From the NCBI GenBank assembly GCA_964425485.1, contig CAYRML010000003.1, positions 1-43,013 of the forward strand: a stretch of DNA of 43,013 nt. Reading direction: 5' to 3'. The notes beneath the pieces were generated by a model. The model searched no databases, was not told the origin of the DNA, and saw nothing but the letters and a program-made list of their open reading frames with translations. Of this stretch, positions 25,123 through 34,448 are shown piece after piece; positions within the stretch are counted from its first letter, which is position 1, and the number at the start of each line of letters is the position of its first letter. The position numbers and the translations under genes were made by a program. This DNA comes from CAYRML01 sp964425485 (lineage in GTDB: Bacteria; Bacillota; Dehalobacteriia; UBA4068).

Positions 25123-25169
25123 AAAAATCCCGCCTTTTCTGCTTTTTTATAAGCTATTTCCAGGCGGGA
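25123..25169 (-). terminator. Hairpin with T run between the Ppx-like gene and the small membrane protein
   Basis: On the minus strand TCCCGCCT (25169-25162) pairs with AGGCGGGA (25135-25128), followed by TTTTT and then immediately the ATG of the membrane-protein gene. It can be the terminator of the Ppx-like gene. It would also hide the membrane-protein ribosome site when folded. Confidence 0.65.
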
Positions 25170-25263
25170 GCGATTATGCCGTCTTGCTTAAAAGCAAGCA
25201 TGTACTTTTTGACTTGTACCTTTTCATCTGATAATCCACGGCCTTTTGGTCAATAATAATATA

Positions 25264-26214
25264 TCATAGAACCTCCGGCGGCACCATCTGGAATCTTTCG
25301 CCATATTCCTGCTCTAATTTGCTGATCAGATAGCCCTCGCGCACACCGAAGCGGCTGATGATAATTTTTTTCGGCTGCAAAAAGCTGCTCATATGATAAA
25401 AAGCCATGATGCCCGGCAAGATCATCCTGGTGCGGGAGGAAGATACGCGCCCAAACTGCTGCTGGGCCTGCGGCGGATTATTCATGGCCGAATCGTAGAT
25501 ATCTCCCAGCGCTTTAGGCGTCAGATGATAGGTATGCGAAGGATCCTTGACACCCTTTCTGACACGGTCGATACGAGCTATCATACGGGCCGTGCTGCCA
25601 ACACCCACCAACACATTTTTTTTCTCCAGCGGCTGGACATGGCTTTCCATCATACGCAGGCGCACAAATGCGCAAATGGCCTCCAGCTCCTCCTTGGTGG
25701 GCGGTATCTGCCGCACGAACTGATTGGAGAGCGAAAGGCTGCCAAAGGGCAAAGTGATAGATTCCTGATACTCGCGCTTATGGCAGTTGATGATGCGCGA
25801 GCTAAGGCTGCTAATATCGAGGATGGACGAGCTTTTGACCGTCAGAAAGCCGCTGGCCTCCACGCCCACATATTCATAGCGGGCCTCGTCCTTGGCATTC
25901 ATTATATCGACGGCAAGACCCAATTGCTTTTTGATGCGCTCCATGACCTGAACATGATTTTCCACCTCCAGCCAATAGGCCGTGGCAAAAGGCAGCAGAT
26001 GATCCACACGAAAGACCTGCGCTATGTTGCAGAACTGATCTATGGTGTCCACAAGTAGCTGGCAGCCCTCTTCCGATAAAAAGCCCCGCTGCAGCTCGTC
26101 GGCTTGGCCGACCGATCTTTTTTCATTAAAGATAGCCGAGATTTTGTTCTTTTTTTTATCATATATGACCAGCCTGACGCTGTTACTTCCTATATCTAAG
26201 ATACCATAATACAT
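25264..26214 (-). CDS. Ppx/GppA phosphatase-family protein with degenerate second phosphate loop
   Basis: The protein has 316 residues of the ASKHA fold. The first phosphate loop is intact (DIGSNSVRL, 7-15), and FATAYWLEVENHV (76-88) and NAKDEARYEYVGV (106-118) align with exopolyphosphatase / pppGpp phosphatase blocks. The second loop, normally DIGGGSTE, reads D133-I-S-S-L-S-S-R140: the glycines and the acidic residue are gone. Active family members need these for phosphate and metal binding, so catalysis is doubtful and a sensing or regulatory role is possible. It is divergent from an EamA transporter. Confidence 0.8.
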   Translation of the reverse strand: MYYGILDIGSNSVRLVIYDKKKNKISAIFNEKRSVGQADELQRGFLSEEGCQLLVDTIDQFCNIAQVFRVDHLLPFATAYWLEVENHVQVMERIKKQLGLAVDIMNAKDEARYEYVGVEASGFLTVKSSSILDISSLSSRIINCHKREYQESITLPFGSLSLSNQFVRQIPPTKEELEAICAFVRLRMMESHVQPLEKKNVLVGVGSTARMIARIDRVRKGVKDPSHTYHLTPKALGDIYDSAMNNPPQAQQQFGRVSSSRTRMILPGIMAFYHMSSFLQPKKIIISRFGVREGYLISKLEQEYGERFQMVPPEVL

Positions 26215-26305
26215 GCTTGAACCTCTTTTTCCTTATTTTTACGATGCTTTTATGGTTTTTATACGCCTTTTTACTTTTTTGATGCTTGCGATGGGAGTCG
26301 ATGAC

Positions 26306-27208
26306 ATGCCGCCAAAATTGTATGCCGCCTGCTGGCTGCTCTTCGTCAGCGCCGTTTGGGGCGGTGCTTTTGTTTTTATGAAAGTGGCTATGGAGGATAT
26401 AACGCCTCTCTATTTCGTCTGCTTCCGCTTCCTTTTGGCCGCCCTGATCATGATAATTTTATGCGGCAAAAGGCTGAAATCCTTTAATAAAAAGCTCTTT
26501 TTCGCCTCTCTCTGGACGGGCATACCGCTGGCTTTGGGCCTAATTTTGCAGACGGTGGGACTGGAGCAAACCACGGTTGCCAACACGGCTTTCATCAGCG
26601 GGCTTTATGTGATCTTTGTTCCTCTCTTGGCCGCCTTCGGCGGCAAAAGACCGCAAAAAAGCCAGATCTTTCTGGTTTGCGTTTCTGTCCTCGGCCTGCT
26701 GATCTTTTCCGGTAATCAAAATTTCCGCATGTCTTGGGGCGACTTCCTCATCCTGCTGTCCGCCCTGGCTTTTGCCTGGCAGCTTTTAGCTGTGGAGCAT
26801 CATGGCAACCGCCACAGCTCTCTTTTGCTGGCCTTCGGTCAGATTTTGGTGGCAGCCATCGTCTGCTCTCTGGCCGCCGTGCTGGCGGAGCCTGTGCCCA
26901 CATTCATCAGTCAATCCGTGCTGATATCGCTTTTGTACTGCGGTATCTTTTCCACGGCTTTGGCCTTTTTGCTGCAAATACGCGCGCAAAGGCTGATACC
27001 GGCCGAAGAGGCCGCCCTGGTCGTCATCAGCGAGGCCCTGTTTGGCGCCTATTTCGGATATTGGCTGCTGGGCGAGACCTTCAGCGATCGGCAGTTGGTG
27101 GGCGCCGTCATCATTATCAGCAGCCTGGTCGGGGCCGCCCTGGTACCCTTCCTGCGGCAACGGTATAAGCGGAAGAGGCACAAGCAGGCGGAGGCCCATT
27201 TTAGGTAG
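26306..27208 (+). CDS. EamA/DMT-family transporter
   Basis: The protein has 300 residues from ATG 26306, eight bases after GGGAG. This gives the standard ten-helix length; a longer frame from 26213 adds 31 residues without a ribosome site and overlaps the divergent gene's start. The two EamA repeats are visible: SAVWGGAFVFMKVA in the first half and ALAFAWQLLAVEHH into ISEALFGAYFGYWLLGE in the second. Members export amino acids or other metabolites; the substrate is not predictable. The last 8 bases overlap the convergent engB gene. Confidence 0.85.
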   Translation: MPPKLYAACWLLFVSAVWGGAFVFMKVAMEDITPLYFVCFRFLLAALIMIILCGKRLKSFNKKLFFASLWTGIPLALGLILQTVGLEQTTVANTAFISGLYVIFVPLLAAFGGKRPQKSQIFLVCVSVLGLLIFSGNQNFRMSWGDFLILLSALAFAWQLLAVEHHGNRHSSLLLAFGQILVAAIVCSLAAVLAEPVPTFISQSVLISLLYCGIFSTALAFLLQIRAQRLIPAEEAALVVISEALFGAYFGYWLLGETFSDRQLVGAVIIISSLVGAALVPFLRQRYKRKRHKQAEAHFR

Positions 27209-27824
27209 AAAATTGCCGCTGACTTTCGATAAAGTCCTCTGCCAGCTGCAAAAGCTGCTCCCGCCCCTCCTTACTGACGGCCGAAAAGACCACTATATCT
27301 TCCCTGGGCGCGCCCAGTTCCGCGGCGATCTCCCGCACATGCTTTTCCCTTTGGCCGCGGCTAATCTTGTCGGCTTTGCTGGCCACCACCAACAGGCGAT
27401 AGCCGGCATTTTTTAAGATATCGTACATGATTTTATCCTGCTGGCTGGGCTTGTGGCGGATATCGACTATCTGCCAGCAATATTTTTCGCCCATGCGGGA
27501 AAGTAAAAATTCCTCGATCATGGTCAACCATTTTTCCCGCTCGCTTTTGGCCGCCTTGGCATAGCCATAGCCGGGCAGATCCACTAGATACCAGCTGCTG
27601 GCCCCTGATGCCGTCTCTGCCTGCAACAGATAGAAATTCAAGAGCCGCGTCTTGCCCGGCTGGGAGGAGGTGCGAGCCAGATTACGCCGATTGAGCAAAG
27701 TGTTTATCAGCGATGATTTACCCACATTGGAGCGGCCAAGAAAGACTATTTCCGGCAGATTCTGTGGCGGGTACTGCGCTTTTTTGACGGCGGAAACTGC
27801 TAGCTCCGCTTGTTTAATCTTCAT
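27201..27824 (-). CDS. engB: Ribosome-biogenesis GTPase EngB (YsxC/YihA)
   Basis: The protein has 207 residues and starts after AAAGGAG. The TRAFAC GTPase motifs are G1 GRSNVGKS (about 30-37), the switch region TSSQPGKT, G3 DLPGYGYAK and G4 SKAD, and the C-terminal FSAVSKEG matches G5. It is needed for large-subunit assembly. It follows lon in the classical tig-clpP-clpX-lon-engB order but has its own promoter at 27864-27892. Confidence 0.95.
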   Translation of the reverse strand: MKIKQAELAVSAVKKAQYPPQNLPEIVFLGRSNVGKSSLINTLLNRRNLARTSSQPGKTRLLNFYLLQAETASGASSWYLVDLPGYGYAKAAKSEREKWLTMIEEFLLSRMGEKYCWQIVDIRHKPSQQDKIMYDILKNAGYRLLVVASKADKISRGQREKHVREIAAELGAPREDIVVFSAVSKEGREQLLQLAEDFIESQRQFST

Positions 27825-27863
27825 ATCTGCTCCTTTGTTCCCAACTTTTGTATATATTAATAT

Positions 27864-27892
27864 ATTATATCACTTTTATAATGTATAAACAA
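27864..27892 (-). promoter_or_regulatory. Sigma-A-type promoter of engB
   Basis: On the minus strand TTGTTT (27887-27892) lies 17 bases from a perfect TATAAT (27864-27869), about 40 bases before the engB start and just after the lon terminator. Confidence 0.75.
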
Positions 27893-27902
27893 CAGCATAT
27901 GT

Positions 27903-27938
27903 TGCATAAAAAAACAAGGGCGCACCAAGCGCCCGTGT
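27903..27938 (-). terminator. Terminator downstream of lon
   Basis: ACAaGGGCGC (27914-27923) pairs with GCGCCCgTGT (27929-27938) over a 5-base loop. On the minus strand the tail is a T run (the A run near 27908-27914 on the plus strand); a T run also faces right. Confidence 0.85.
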
Positions 27939-27952
27939 TTTTTTATTTTTCA

Positions 27953-30361
27953 TTATTGAGCCGCTGCCTTTTCTACCGATAAAAGGGCGATATCCAGCAC
28001 CTGCGACATATCCTCCACAAAGTGGAATTGCATTTTTTTTCTGATATTGGTCGGCAATTCCTCCAAATCCTTAGCATTTTCTGCCGGCATGATGATCTCC
28101 TTGATACCGCCGCGATAGGCCGCCAGCATTTTTTCTTTAATGCCACCCACCGGTAAGACGCGGCCGCGCAAGGTCACTTCCCCAGTCATGGCTATATCAT
28201 CCCTGATGGGGCGACCGGAAAGCTCCGATGCCATAGCCGTGGCCATGGTGATGCCGGCGGAAGGGCCGTCCTTGGGGATTGCTCCTTCCGGCACATGCAC
28301 ATGCAGATTGGTGTTATCAGCCAAATTATTATTGATGCCCAGCCGGTCGGCCACGGACAGGATATAAGTGAGGCCTGCTTGCATACTTTCTTTCATCACA
28401 TCGCCCAATTGGCCGGTGACGGTGGTCTTGCCTTTGCCGGGCAATGACTGCACCTCGATCAGCAGCAGATCGCCGCCCATCTCCGTCCAGGCCAGGCCCG
28501 TAGCGACGCCCACCTGCGCTTTCGGCTCTTTTTTGCCATAATGATATTTGATTATGCCCAGATAATTTTCCAGGTTTTTCTCCGTGATCTTGAAGGGCGG
28601 CTTTTCGCCGGTGACGATCTTTTTGCCAATGCGGCGGCAGATCTTGGCGATCAGCCGTTCCAGATTACGCACTCCCGATTCCCGTGTATAGCCGCGAATG
28701 ACAGCCCGTAGGGCATTCTCCGACATTTGCAGCTGACAAGGCTCGATGCCATGCTCCTCCAGCTGCTTAGGCAGCAAATGACGCAGAGCGATCTGCAATT
28801 TTTCTTCCTCAGTATAGCTGGAAAGCTCTATCACTTCCATCCGATCCAAAAGCGGCCGCGGTATACTGTATTGCACATTAGCCGTGGTGATGAACAAGAC
28901 CTTGGACAGGTCGAAAGGCACTTCTATATAATGGTCGGCGAAGCTGTTGTTCTGCTCCGGATCTAAAGCCTCCAAGAGGGCGCTGGCCGGATCACCTTTG
29001 AAATCGCTGTTCAGCTTGTCGATCTCATCCAAAAGGAAAAGTGGGTTGGAACTGCCGGCCTGCTTGATATTCTGAATGATCTTGCCGGGCAAGGCCCCGA
29101 TATAGGTACGACGATGGCCGCGAATCTCCGCCTCGTCACGCATACCACCCAGCGACATGCGCACGAATTTGCGGCCCAAGGCCCTGGCCACGGAACGAGC
29201 CAACGAGGTTTTGCCCACGCCGGGAGGTCCGACCAGGCATAAAATCGGGCCTTTGAGCCCCTTTTTCAGCTGGCTGGCGGCCATATATTCAAGGATCCGC
29301 TCCTTGACTTTTTCCAGGCCATAGTGGTCCTCGTCCAATATTTTTTCCGCGGCTTTGATATCCAGATCATCTTCCGTATACTTGTTCCACGGCAGATCCA
29401 GCAGCCAATCGATATAATTGCGCACCACAACAGCCTCGGCCACTAGCGGCGGTATCCGTTCCAGGCGGTCTATTTCTTTTTTCACACGCTCTTTTATCTC
29501 CGCCGGCAGCTCCAGTCTTTGCAGCCTGACTCTCAGCTCCTCGACTTCTTCCAGGCGGTCCTCTTTATCGCCCAATTCCTCGTGGATGGCTTTCAGCTGC
29601 TCGCGCAGATAATATTCTTTTTGGCTTTTTTCCACCTGCTGATGGACTTTTTGCGTGATCTTTTTTTCTATCTCAATGATCTCAATTTCCCTGTCTATTT
29701 GCGAGATAAGCATTTCCATGCGTTTTTCTATGCATAGCTCCTCCAATAATTTCTGCTTATATTCCCAGTTCAGATTTAGATAGGAGCAGACTGTATCGCA
29801 GAATATGCCCGGATCGTCTATGCTGGAGAGATTGAACAGGGCTTCCGTGACGATATTTTTATTGGCCTTGGCATAGGCCTTAAAGCTTTGCGATACCACG
29901 CGCATCAGGGCCTCGGATTCCAGCTCGCCGACGGATAAATACTCCTTCAGCGGTGATACCTGCGCCTCTATACAGGGATCGGTTTGCGTATATCGCACTG
30001 TCTTGGCCCTGTATAAGCCCTCTGTGACGATGCGGATGGTGCCGCCCGGCAATTTTATCAGCTGGCTGATTTTAGCCACAGTGCCGATTTCGTAGATATC
30101 CTCGGCTTCCGGGCTATCGATTTTCGGATCTTTCTGCATAGCCAAAAAGATCAGGGCCTCGTCATCAGCCATGGCCGACTCGATGGACTCGATAGAGCGG
30201 TTGCGGCCCACATCAAAATTGACCACCGTATGCGGGAAGAGCAGCATACCCCGCAGTGGCAGCACCGGCAAGGTGAAGATATTTCTATTTTCTGTCTGCC
30301 AGGAAGGCAGGTATTGGTTTGCTTTATTTTGTTCATCAGGTACATTTTGCCAATTTTCCAT
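27953..30361 (-). CDS. lon: ATP-dependent protease Lon
   Basis: The protein has 802 residues. The N-terminal substrate domain is about 25-230, with a coiled coil to about 300. The AAA+ module has Walker A G378-PPGVGKT385 and Walker B LLDEID (443-448), and the protease domain has the Ser701-Lys742 dyad in PKDGPSAG and GGIKEK. It degrades misfolded and regulatory proteins. It is the last gene of the tig-clpP-clpX-lon series, with its own likely promoter (30399-30427). No CIRCE or clear CtsR repeat was seen upstream. Confidence 0.96.
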   Translation of the reverse strand: MENWQNVPDEQNKANQYLPSWQTENRNIFTLPVLPLRGMLLFPHTVVNFDVGRNRSIESIESAMADDEALIFLAMQKDPKIDSPEAEDIYEIGTVAKISQLIKLPGGTIRIVTEGLYRAKTVRYTQTDPCIEAQVSPLKEYLSVGELESEALMRVVSQSFKAYAKANKNIVTEALFNLSSIDDPGIFCDTVCSYLNLNWEYKQKLLEELCIEKRMEMLISQIDREIEIIEIEKKITQKVHQQVEKSQKEYYLREQLKAIHEELGDKEDRLEEVEELRVRLQRLELPAEIKERVKKEIDRLERIPPLVAEAVVVRNYIDWLLDLPWNKYTEDDLDIKAAEKILDEDHYGLEKVKERILEYMAASQLKKGLKGPILCLVGPPGVGKTSLARSVARALGRKFVRMSLGGMRDEAEIRGHRRTYIGALPGKIIQNIKQAGSSNPLFLLDEIDKLNSDFKGDPASALLEALDPEQNNSFADHYIEVPFDLSKVLFITTANVQYSIPRPLLDRMEVIELSSYTEEEKLQIALRHLLPKQLEEHGIEPCQLQMSENALRAVIRGYTRESGVRNLERLIAKICRRIGKKIVTGEKPPFKITEKNLENYLGIIKYHYGKKEPKAQVGVATGLAWTEMGGDLLLIEVQSLPGKGKTTVTGQLGDVMKESMQAGLTYILSVADRLGINNNLADNTNLHVHVPEGAIPKDGPSAGITMATAMASELSGRPIRDDIAMTGEVTLRGRVLPVGGIKEKMLAAYRGGIKEIIMPAENAKDLEELPTNIRKKMQFHFVEDMSQVLDIALLSVEKAAAQ

Positions 30362-30398
30362 TTTAAATCCCCCGGTTGTCTGTTTTTAGGTTGTTACT

Positions 30399-30427
30399 AT
30401 TCTAACACAAAAGATCGGTTCTGAAAA
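30399..30427 (-). promoter_or_regulatory. Likely promoter of lon
   Basis: On the minus strand TTTTCA (30422-30427) is 17 bases from TAGAAT (30399-30404), about 37 bases before the lon start codon. Both boxes match four or five of six consensus bases. Confidence 0.5.
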
Positions 30428-30526
30428 GCGACTTCTTAATGAATATTATTGACCGTTCTTTACATTTTATTATAAAGGCTTGTACTAAGTACTATGTCGG
30501 CCGGCAAATTTTTCTTGTTCCTGCTA

Positions 30527-30562
30527 AAACAAATGCGCCCTTTTATGGCAAAGGACGCATTT
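30527..30562 (-). terminator. Probable terminator downstream of clpX
   Basis: AAATGCGcCC (30531-30540) pairs with GGaCGCATTT (30553-30562) with one mismatch. The minus-strand tail is only GTTTTAG, so termination may be partial. Confidence 0.5.
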
Positions 30563-30586
30563 GGTATTTTACCTTTAAGCACAGCT

Positions 30587-31870
30587 TCAGGCCGATTCAT
30601 CAGCCTCTTGTTCCGGCTCCTCTTCTGTTTGGCTGCAGGTGAACAAAATCGGCTTTTCCTTATGCTCGGCCGCGGCCTGAGTGACGACGCATTTGCTGAC
30701 ATCCTCCCGCGAGGGGATATCGAACATCACATCCATCATCAAATCCTCCAAAATGGCCCGCAGGCCGCGCGCGCCGGTATTGCGCCGGATAGCTTCCTGG
30801 GCGATAGTACGCAGGGCATCCTTTTTGAATTCCAGATCCACGCCGTCCATTTCCAGCAATTTTTTATATTGCTTGGTCAGTGCATTTTTGGGCTCGGTCA
30901 GCACTCGTACCAAAGCCTCCTCATCCAAAGCGCTGAGCGTGACGATGATGGGCAAACGGCCGACAAATTCCGGGATCAGCCCAAATTTCAGCAAATCTTC
31001 AGGCAAAATTTTAGCCAATATGTCATCTTTTTGCAGGTCCTTTTTGCTGCGGACCTCGGAGCCGAAGCCCATTGTGTTGCGGCCCAGACGGTTCTGGATG
31101 ATATCCTCGATGCCGCCGAAAGCGCCGCCGCAGATGAAGAGGATATTGGTGGTGTCCAGCTGAATAAATTCCTGATGCGGATGCTTGCGCCCGCCTTGCG
31201 GCGGCACGCTGGCCACGGTGCCTTCCAGTATTTTCAGCAGCGTTTGCTGCACGCCTTCGCCGGAAACGTCGCGGGTGATGGAGGGATTTTCCGATTTTCT
31301 GGCGATTTTATCGATCTCGTCGATATAAATGATGCCCTTTTCTGCCCTCTCGATATCATAATCGGCGGCCTGGATGAGCTTTAAGAGGATATTTTCCACA
31401 TCCTCGCCCACATAGCCGGCCTCCGTCAGGGAGGTGGCATCCGCCACGGCAAATGGCACATTGATGACATGGGCCAAAGTCTGGGCCAGCAACGTCTTGC
31501 CGCAGCCGGTCGGCCCCAGCATTACGATATTGCTTTTTTGCAGCTCCACATCATCATTTACCGCTATATCATCATTGGTAATACGTTTATAGTGATTGTA
31601 TACGGCCACAGACAAAGATTTTTTAGCTGCGTCCTGGCCGATAACATATTGATCCAGTATATCTTTGATTTCCTGTGGTTTGGGGATATCCCAGACTTCC
31701 TCCTGCTGGTCAGCAAGATATTCTTCGTCTTCGCGCAGGATTTCATTGCACAGCTCGATACACTCATTGCAAATATAGGCGCCAGGGCCGGCAATGAGCT
31801 TTTTGACCTGATTTTGCGATTTGCCACAAAAAGAGCATTTTGTAAGTGTTTTTTCCTCTTTTTTAACCAT
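30587..31870 (-). CDS. clpX: ClpX, ATPase subunit of ClpXP protease
   Basis: The protein has 427 residues. An N-terminal zinc domain (Cys12, 15, 34, 37) is followed by the AAA+ module with Walker A GPTGCGKT (119-126), Walker B IIYIDEIDK, sensor and GYVGEDVE pore motifs, and the ClpP-binding loop region. It unfolds tagged proteins and feeds them to ClpP, encoded directly upstream. A 67-base gap separates the two. The C-terminal 20 residues are very acidic. Confidence 0.97.
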   Translation of the reverse strand: MVKKEEKTLTKCSFCGKSQNQVKKLIAGPGAYICNECIELCNEILREDEEYLADQQEEVWDIPKPQEIKDILDQYVIGQDAAKKSLSVAVYNHYKRITNDDIAVNDDVELQKSNIVMLGPTGCGKTLLAQTLAHVINVPFAVADATSLTEAGYVGEDVENILLKLIQAADYDIERAEKGIIYIDEIDKIARKSENPSITRDVSGEGVQQTLLKILEGTVASVPPQGGRKHPHQEFIQLDTTNILFICGGAFGGIEDIIQNRLGRNTMGFGSEVRSKKDLQKDDILAKILPEDLLKFGLIPEFVGRLPIIVTLSALDEEALVRVLTEPKNALTKQYKKLLEMDGVDLEFKKDALRTIAQEAIRRNTGARGLRAILEDLMMDVMFDIPSREDVSKCVVTQAAAEHKEKPILFTCSQTEEEPEQEADESA

Positions 31871-31937
31871 TGATTTTCCTCTGATTCTTCTCTAGTCTTA
31901 AATTCATACAGTCTTCTGCCACTGACGGCGACAGAGC

Positions 31938-32534
31938 TTATTTTTCTTTCTTGCCGCGATGGGTCACCACCTGATCGATCAGGCCGTAATCCTTAGCATC
32001 GGCCGCATCCATGAAGAAATCGCGATCGGTATCGGCAGCGATTTTTGCTAAAGGTTGGCCCGTGCGTTCGGCCAGGATGCGATTAATGGCGTCCTTGGTA
32101 TGCAATATCCTTTTGGCATGGATAGCGATATCAGAAGCCTGGCCTTGGGCGCCGCCCATCGGCTGATGGATCATGATCTCGCTGTTGGGCAAAGCAAATC
32201 TTTTGCCCGCTTGACCCGCAGCCAGCAAAAAGGCGCCCATGCTGGCGGCCATGCCCAAACAAATCGTAGAAACATCACAGCATATATATTGCATGGTATC
32301 ATAAATGGCCATGCCTGCAGTTACGGAGCCGCCGGGGCTGTTGATATAAAGCCTGATATCCTTATCCGGATCTTCCGCTTCTAAAAACAGCATCTGAGCA
32401 ATGACCAGATTGGCCACATTGTCGTCGATGGCGCTGCCCAGAAAGATAACTCTGTCCTTCAGCAAGCGAGAATAAATATCATAGGATCTTTCGCCGCGAT
32501 TGGTCTGTTCGATGACCATTGGTACTAATATACT
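31938..32534 (-). CDS. clpP: ClpP, proteolytic subunit of Clp protease
   Basis: The protein has 198 residues from ATG 32532-32534, preceded by GGAGGTGCAAATTG; a frame ten residues longer lacks a site. The catalytic triad is Ser99 (GMAASMG), His124 (IMIHQP) and Asp173 (DTDRD), with the standard spacing of 25 and 49 residues. It forms the chambered protease for ClpX and other Clp ATPases. It lies between tig and clpX as in most bacteria. Confidence 0.97.
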   Translation of the reverse strand, partial: SILVPMVIEQTNRGERSYDIYSRLLKDRVIFLGSAIDDNVANLVIAQMLFLEAEDPDKDIRLYINSPGGSVTAGMAIYDTMQYICCDVSTICLGMAASMGAFLLAAGQAGKRFALPNSEIMIHQPMGGAQGQASDIAIHAKRILHTKDAINRILAERTGQPLAKIAADTDRDFFMDAADAKDYGLIDQVVTHRGKKEK

Positions 32535-32664
32535 CATCAATTTGCACCTCCATACGCAATACAATTTATACCCGATCCAAGCGCAAAATATACCTCGAAT
32601 ATCTGAAGTGGGGCTCGGGCAAAATCAATTTTTGCACTTTATTTTTCTTATTTACTCGTCTTTT

Positions 32665-34317
32665 TTACTTATCTTCTTTCTTATCTTCTTTCTTAGCTGC
32701 CGGCTTTTTGGCAGCGGGCTTCTTGGCCGCAGGTTTTTCCGCCTTCTCGGCTTTATCGGCTTTTTCCGCCTTGGGGGCCGCGGCTTTTTTAGTTGCCGTC
32801 TTTTTGGGTTTTTCTTCCGCTGTTTCCTCTTTTGTGGCCGCCGTCTTTTTGGCTGCCGATTTTTTGGCCGCAGCTTTTACCGTTTTTTCTTCTATCTTAT
32901 CTTCCGGCTGGGCAGCCTCAGCTTCTTTATCCAAGTCCTCGATAGCGGCGGCAGCTTGGGCGGCCTCATCGGCAATGGCTTGGGCGGCCCTGGCTTCTGC
33001 TTCTGCTTTGGTGATATGTTCTTCCGTCACCGCAGCCTTGTCATAGATAAGCTTGCCGGCCTTATTGCAGAGGATATTTGTTTTTAGCTCCGGCATGGCG
33101 CCCTGGGACTCCAGGCTGGCTCTGATGGATTCCACGGATTTCCAGGATTTTTCCGCTAATCTGTACAATTGTTTTTCTATATCTTCTTCCGAAACTTCCA
33201 GATCTTCCGATTTAGCGATAGCTTCCAGCACCAGCTGCAATTTGATTTCGTTTTCAGCCTGCGGACGATATTCCTTCTTCAGCTGCTCTCTGTCAATCTT
33301 GGCATATTTCAGATATTCGTCAAAATTAATGCCCTGACCACGGAACTTGCTTTCCAGCTCCATAATCAGCAATTCCAGACGTTCTTCTATCATAGAATCC
33401 GGGATCTCGACTGTGGCATTATCAACCGCCATCTGGATACCAGCGGAAATGGCCATATCCTGGGCCTCGGAATCCTTGTCGTCCATCAAAGTCATTTTGA
33501 TGTCGGAAAGTAAATCGGCCATGGTATTGCAATTTTCGCTGAGCTCCTTGGCGAACGCGTCATTGGCTTCCGGCAATTCTTTTCTTTTGATTTTGCTGAG
33601 CGTCACTTTAAAGAGCGCCGGTTTGCCGGCCAGTTTTTTCTGCGGATAATCTTCCGGGAAAGTGACATTGACATCTTTGCTTTCGCCGGCGGCCATGCCA
33701 ATCAATTGCTCCTCAAAACCGGGGATAAAGGAGCCAGAGCCGACTTCCAGTGAATAATCGTCGAAAGAGCCGCCTTTGAAGGGCTTATTATCGATGAAGC
33801 CTTTGAAGGAGATGACGGCTTTGTCGCCTTTTTCCACCTTGGCATCTGCCGGTGCGTCCACGACGCGGGCCAAACGTTCCCGCGATTTTTGTAATTCGGC
33901 TTCTATATCTTCTTCGGTCACTTCATAAACGACCTTGTTCAGAGAAAGTTCTTTATATTGTCCCAATTCCACTTCCGGTCTGATGGTCACAATCGCTTTG
34001 AAGATCAAAGGTTTGTCTTTTTCCATTTGCGTGACTTCTATCTGAGGACGGGCCACGGCTTTGATATCATTTTCCTCCAGGGCTTCGTCATAGGCCTTGG
34101 CTATGATATCTTCGGCTGCTTCCTGCATGATAGCTTCCGCACCGATATAATTTTCCAAAACGGCATAAGGCACTTTGCCTTTGCGGAAACCGGGTATATT
34201 TATTTGGCGGGCGATTTTTTTGCCAGCGACTTTAAGCTCCGGTTCCATTTCCGCCATGGATACCTCGACCTCCAGTATCAGTTGGCTTTTTTCACCTTGG
34301 TTGACTTGAGACTTCAT
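32665..34317 (-). CDS. tig: Trigger factor with long Lys/Ala/Glu-rich C-terminal tail
   Basis: The protein has 550 residues, starting after AAGGAGG. The usual trigger factor is about 430 residues and is complete here: ribosome-binding GFRKGK (43-48), the FKBP-type domain (about 155-245) and the helical C-domain to about 433. Residues 434-550 are an added low-complexity tail. It opens with an Ala/Glu-rich helix-like part and moves to Lys-Ala repeats such as PAAKKPAAKK, ending EDKKEDK. Such tails resemble histone-H1-like nucleic-acid-binding ends. The chaperone meets nascent chains at the ribosome exit; the tail's role is unknown. Confidence 0.94.
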   Translation of the reverse strand: MKSQVNQGEKSQLILEVEVSMAEMEPELKVAGKKIARQINIPGFRKGKVPYAVLENYIGAEAIMQEAAEDIIAKAYDEALEENDIKAVARPQIEVTQMEKDKPLIFKAIVTIRPEVELGQYKELSLNKVVYEVTEEDIEAELQKSRERLARVVDAPADAKVEKGDKAVISFKGFIDNKPFKGGSFDDYSLEVGSGSFIPGFEEQLIGMAAGESKDVNVTFPEDYPQKKLAGKPALFKVTLSKIKRKELPEANDAFAKELSENCNTMADLLSDIKMTLMDDKDSEAQDMAISAGIQMAVDNATVEIPDSMIEERLELLIMELESKFRGQGINFDEYLKYAKIDREQLKKEYRPQAENEIKLQLVLEAIAKSEDLEVSEEDIEKQLYRLAEKSWKSVESIRASLESQGAMPELKTNILCNKAGKLIYDKAAVTEEHITKAEAEARAAQAIADEAAQAAAAIEDLDKEAEAAQPEDKIEEKTVKAAAKKSAAKKTAATKEETAEEKPKKTATKKAAAPKAEKADKAEKAEKPAAKKPAAKKPAAKKEDKKEDK

Positions 34318-34448
34318 TAAATTTCCTCCTTAATTCCCTGATTATTTCTAGCGTCTGCTAAACAGCCAAATGTTTATATTCTATGCATGAAAACATTTTC
34401 CTGCTTTGTGGCCATAAATAACTTGCTCCCTCTGCTGATTATGATTAA

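Noticed and set aside
30362..30480. Heat-shock operator (CIRCE or CtsR) before lon
   Set aside because: No CIRCE inverted repeat is present, and only a single GGTCAA-like half-site is seen rather than the tandem CtsR heptads.
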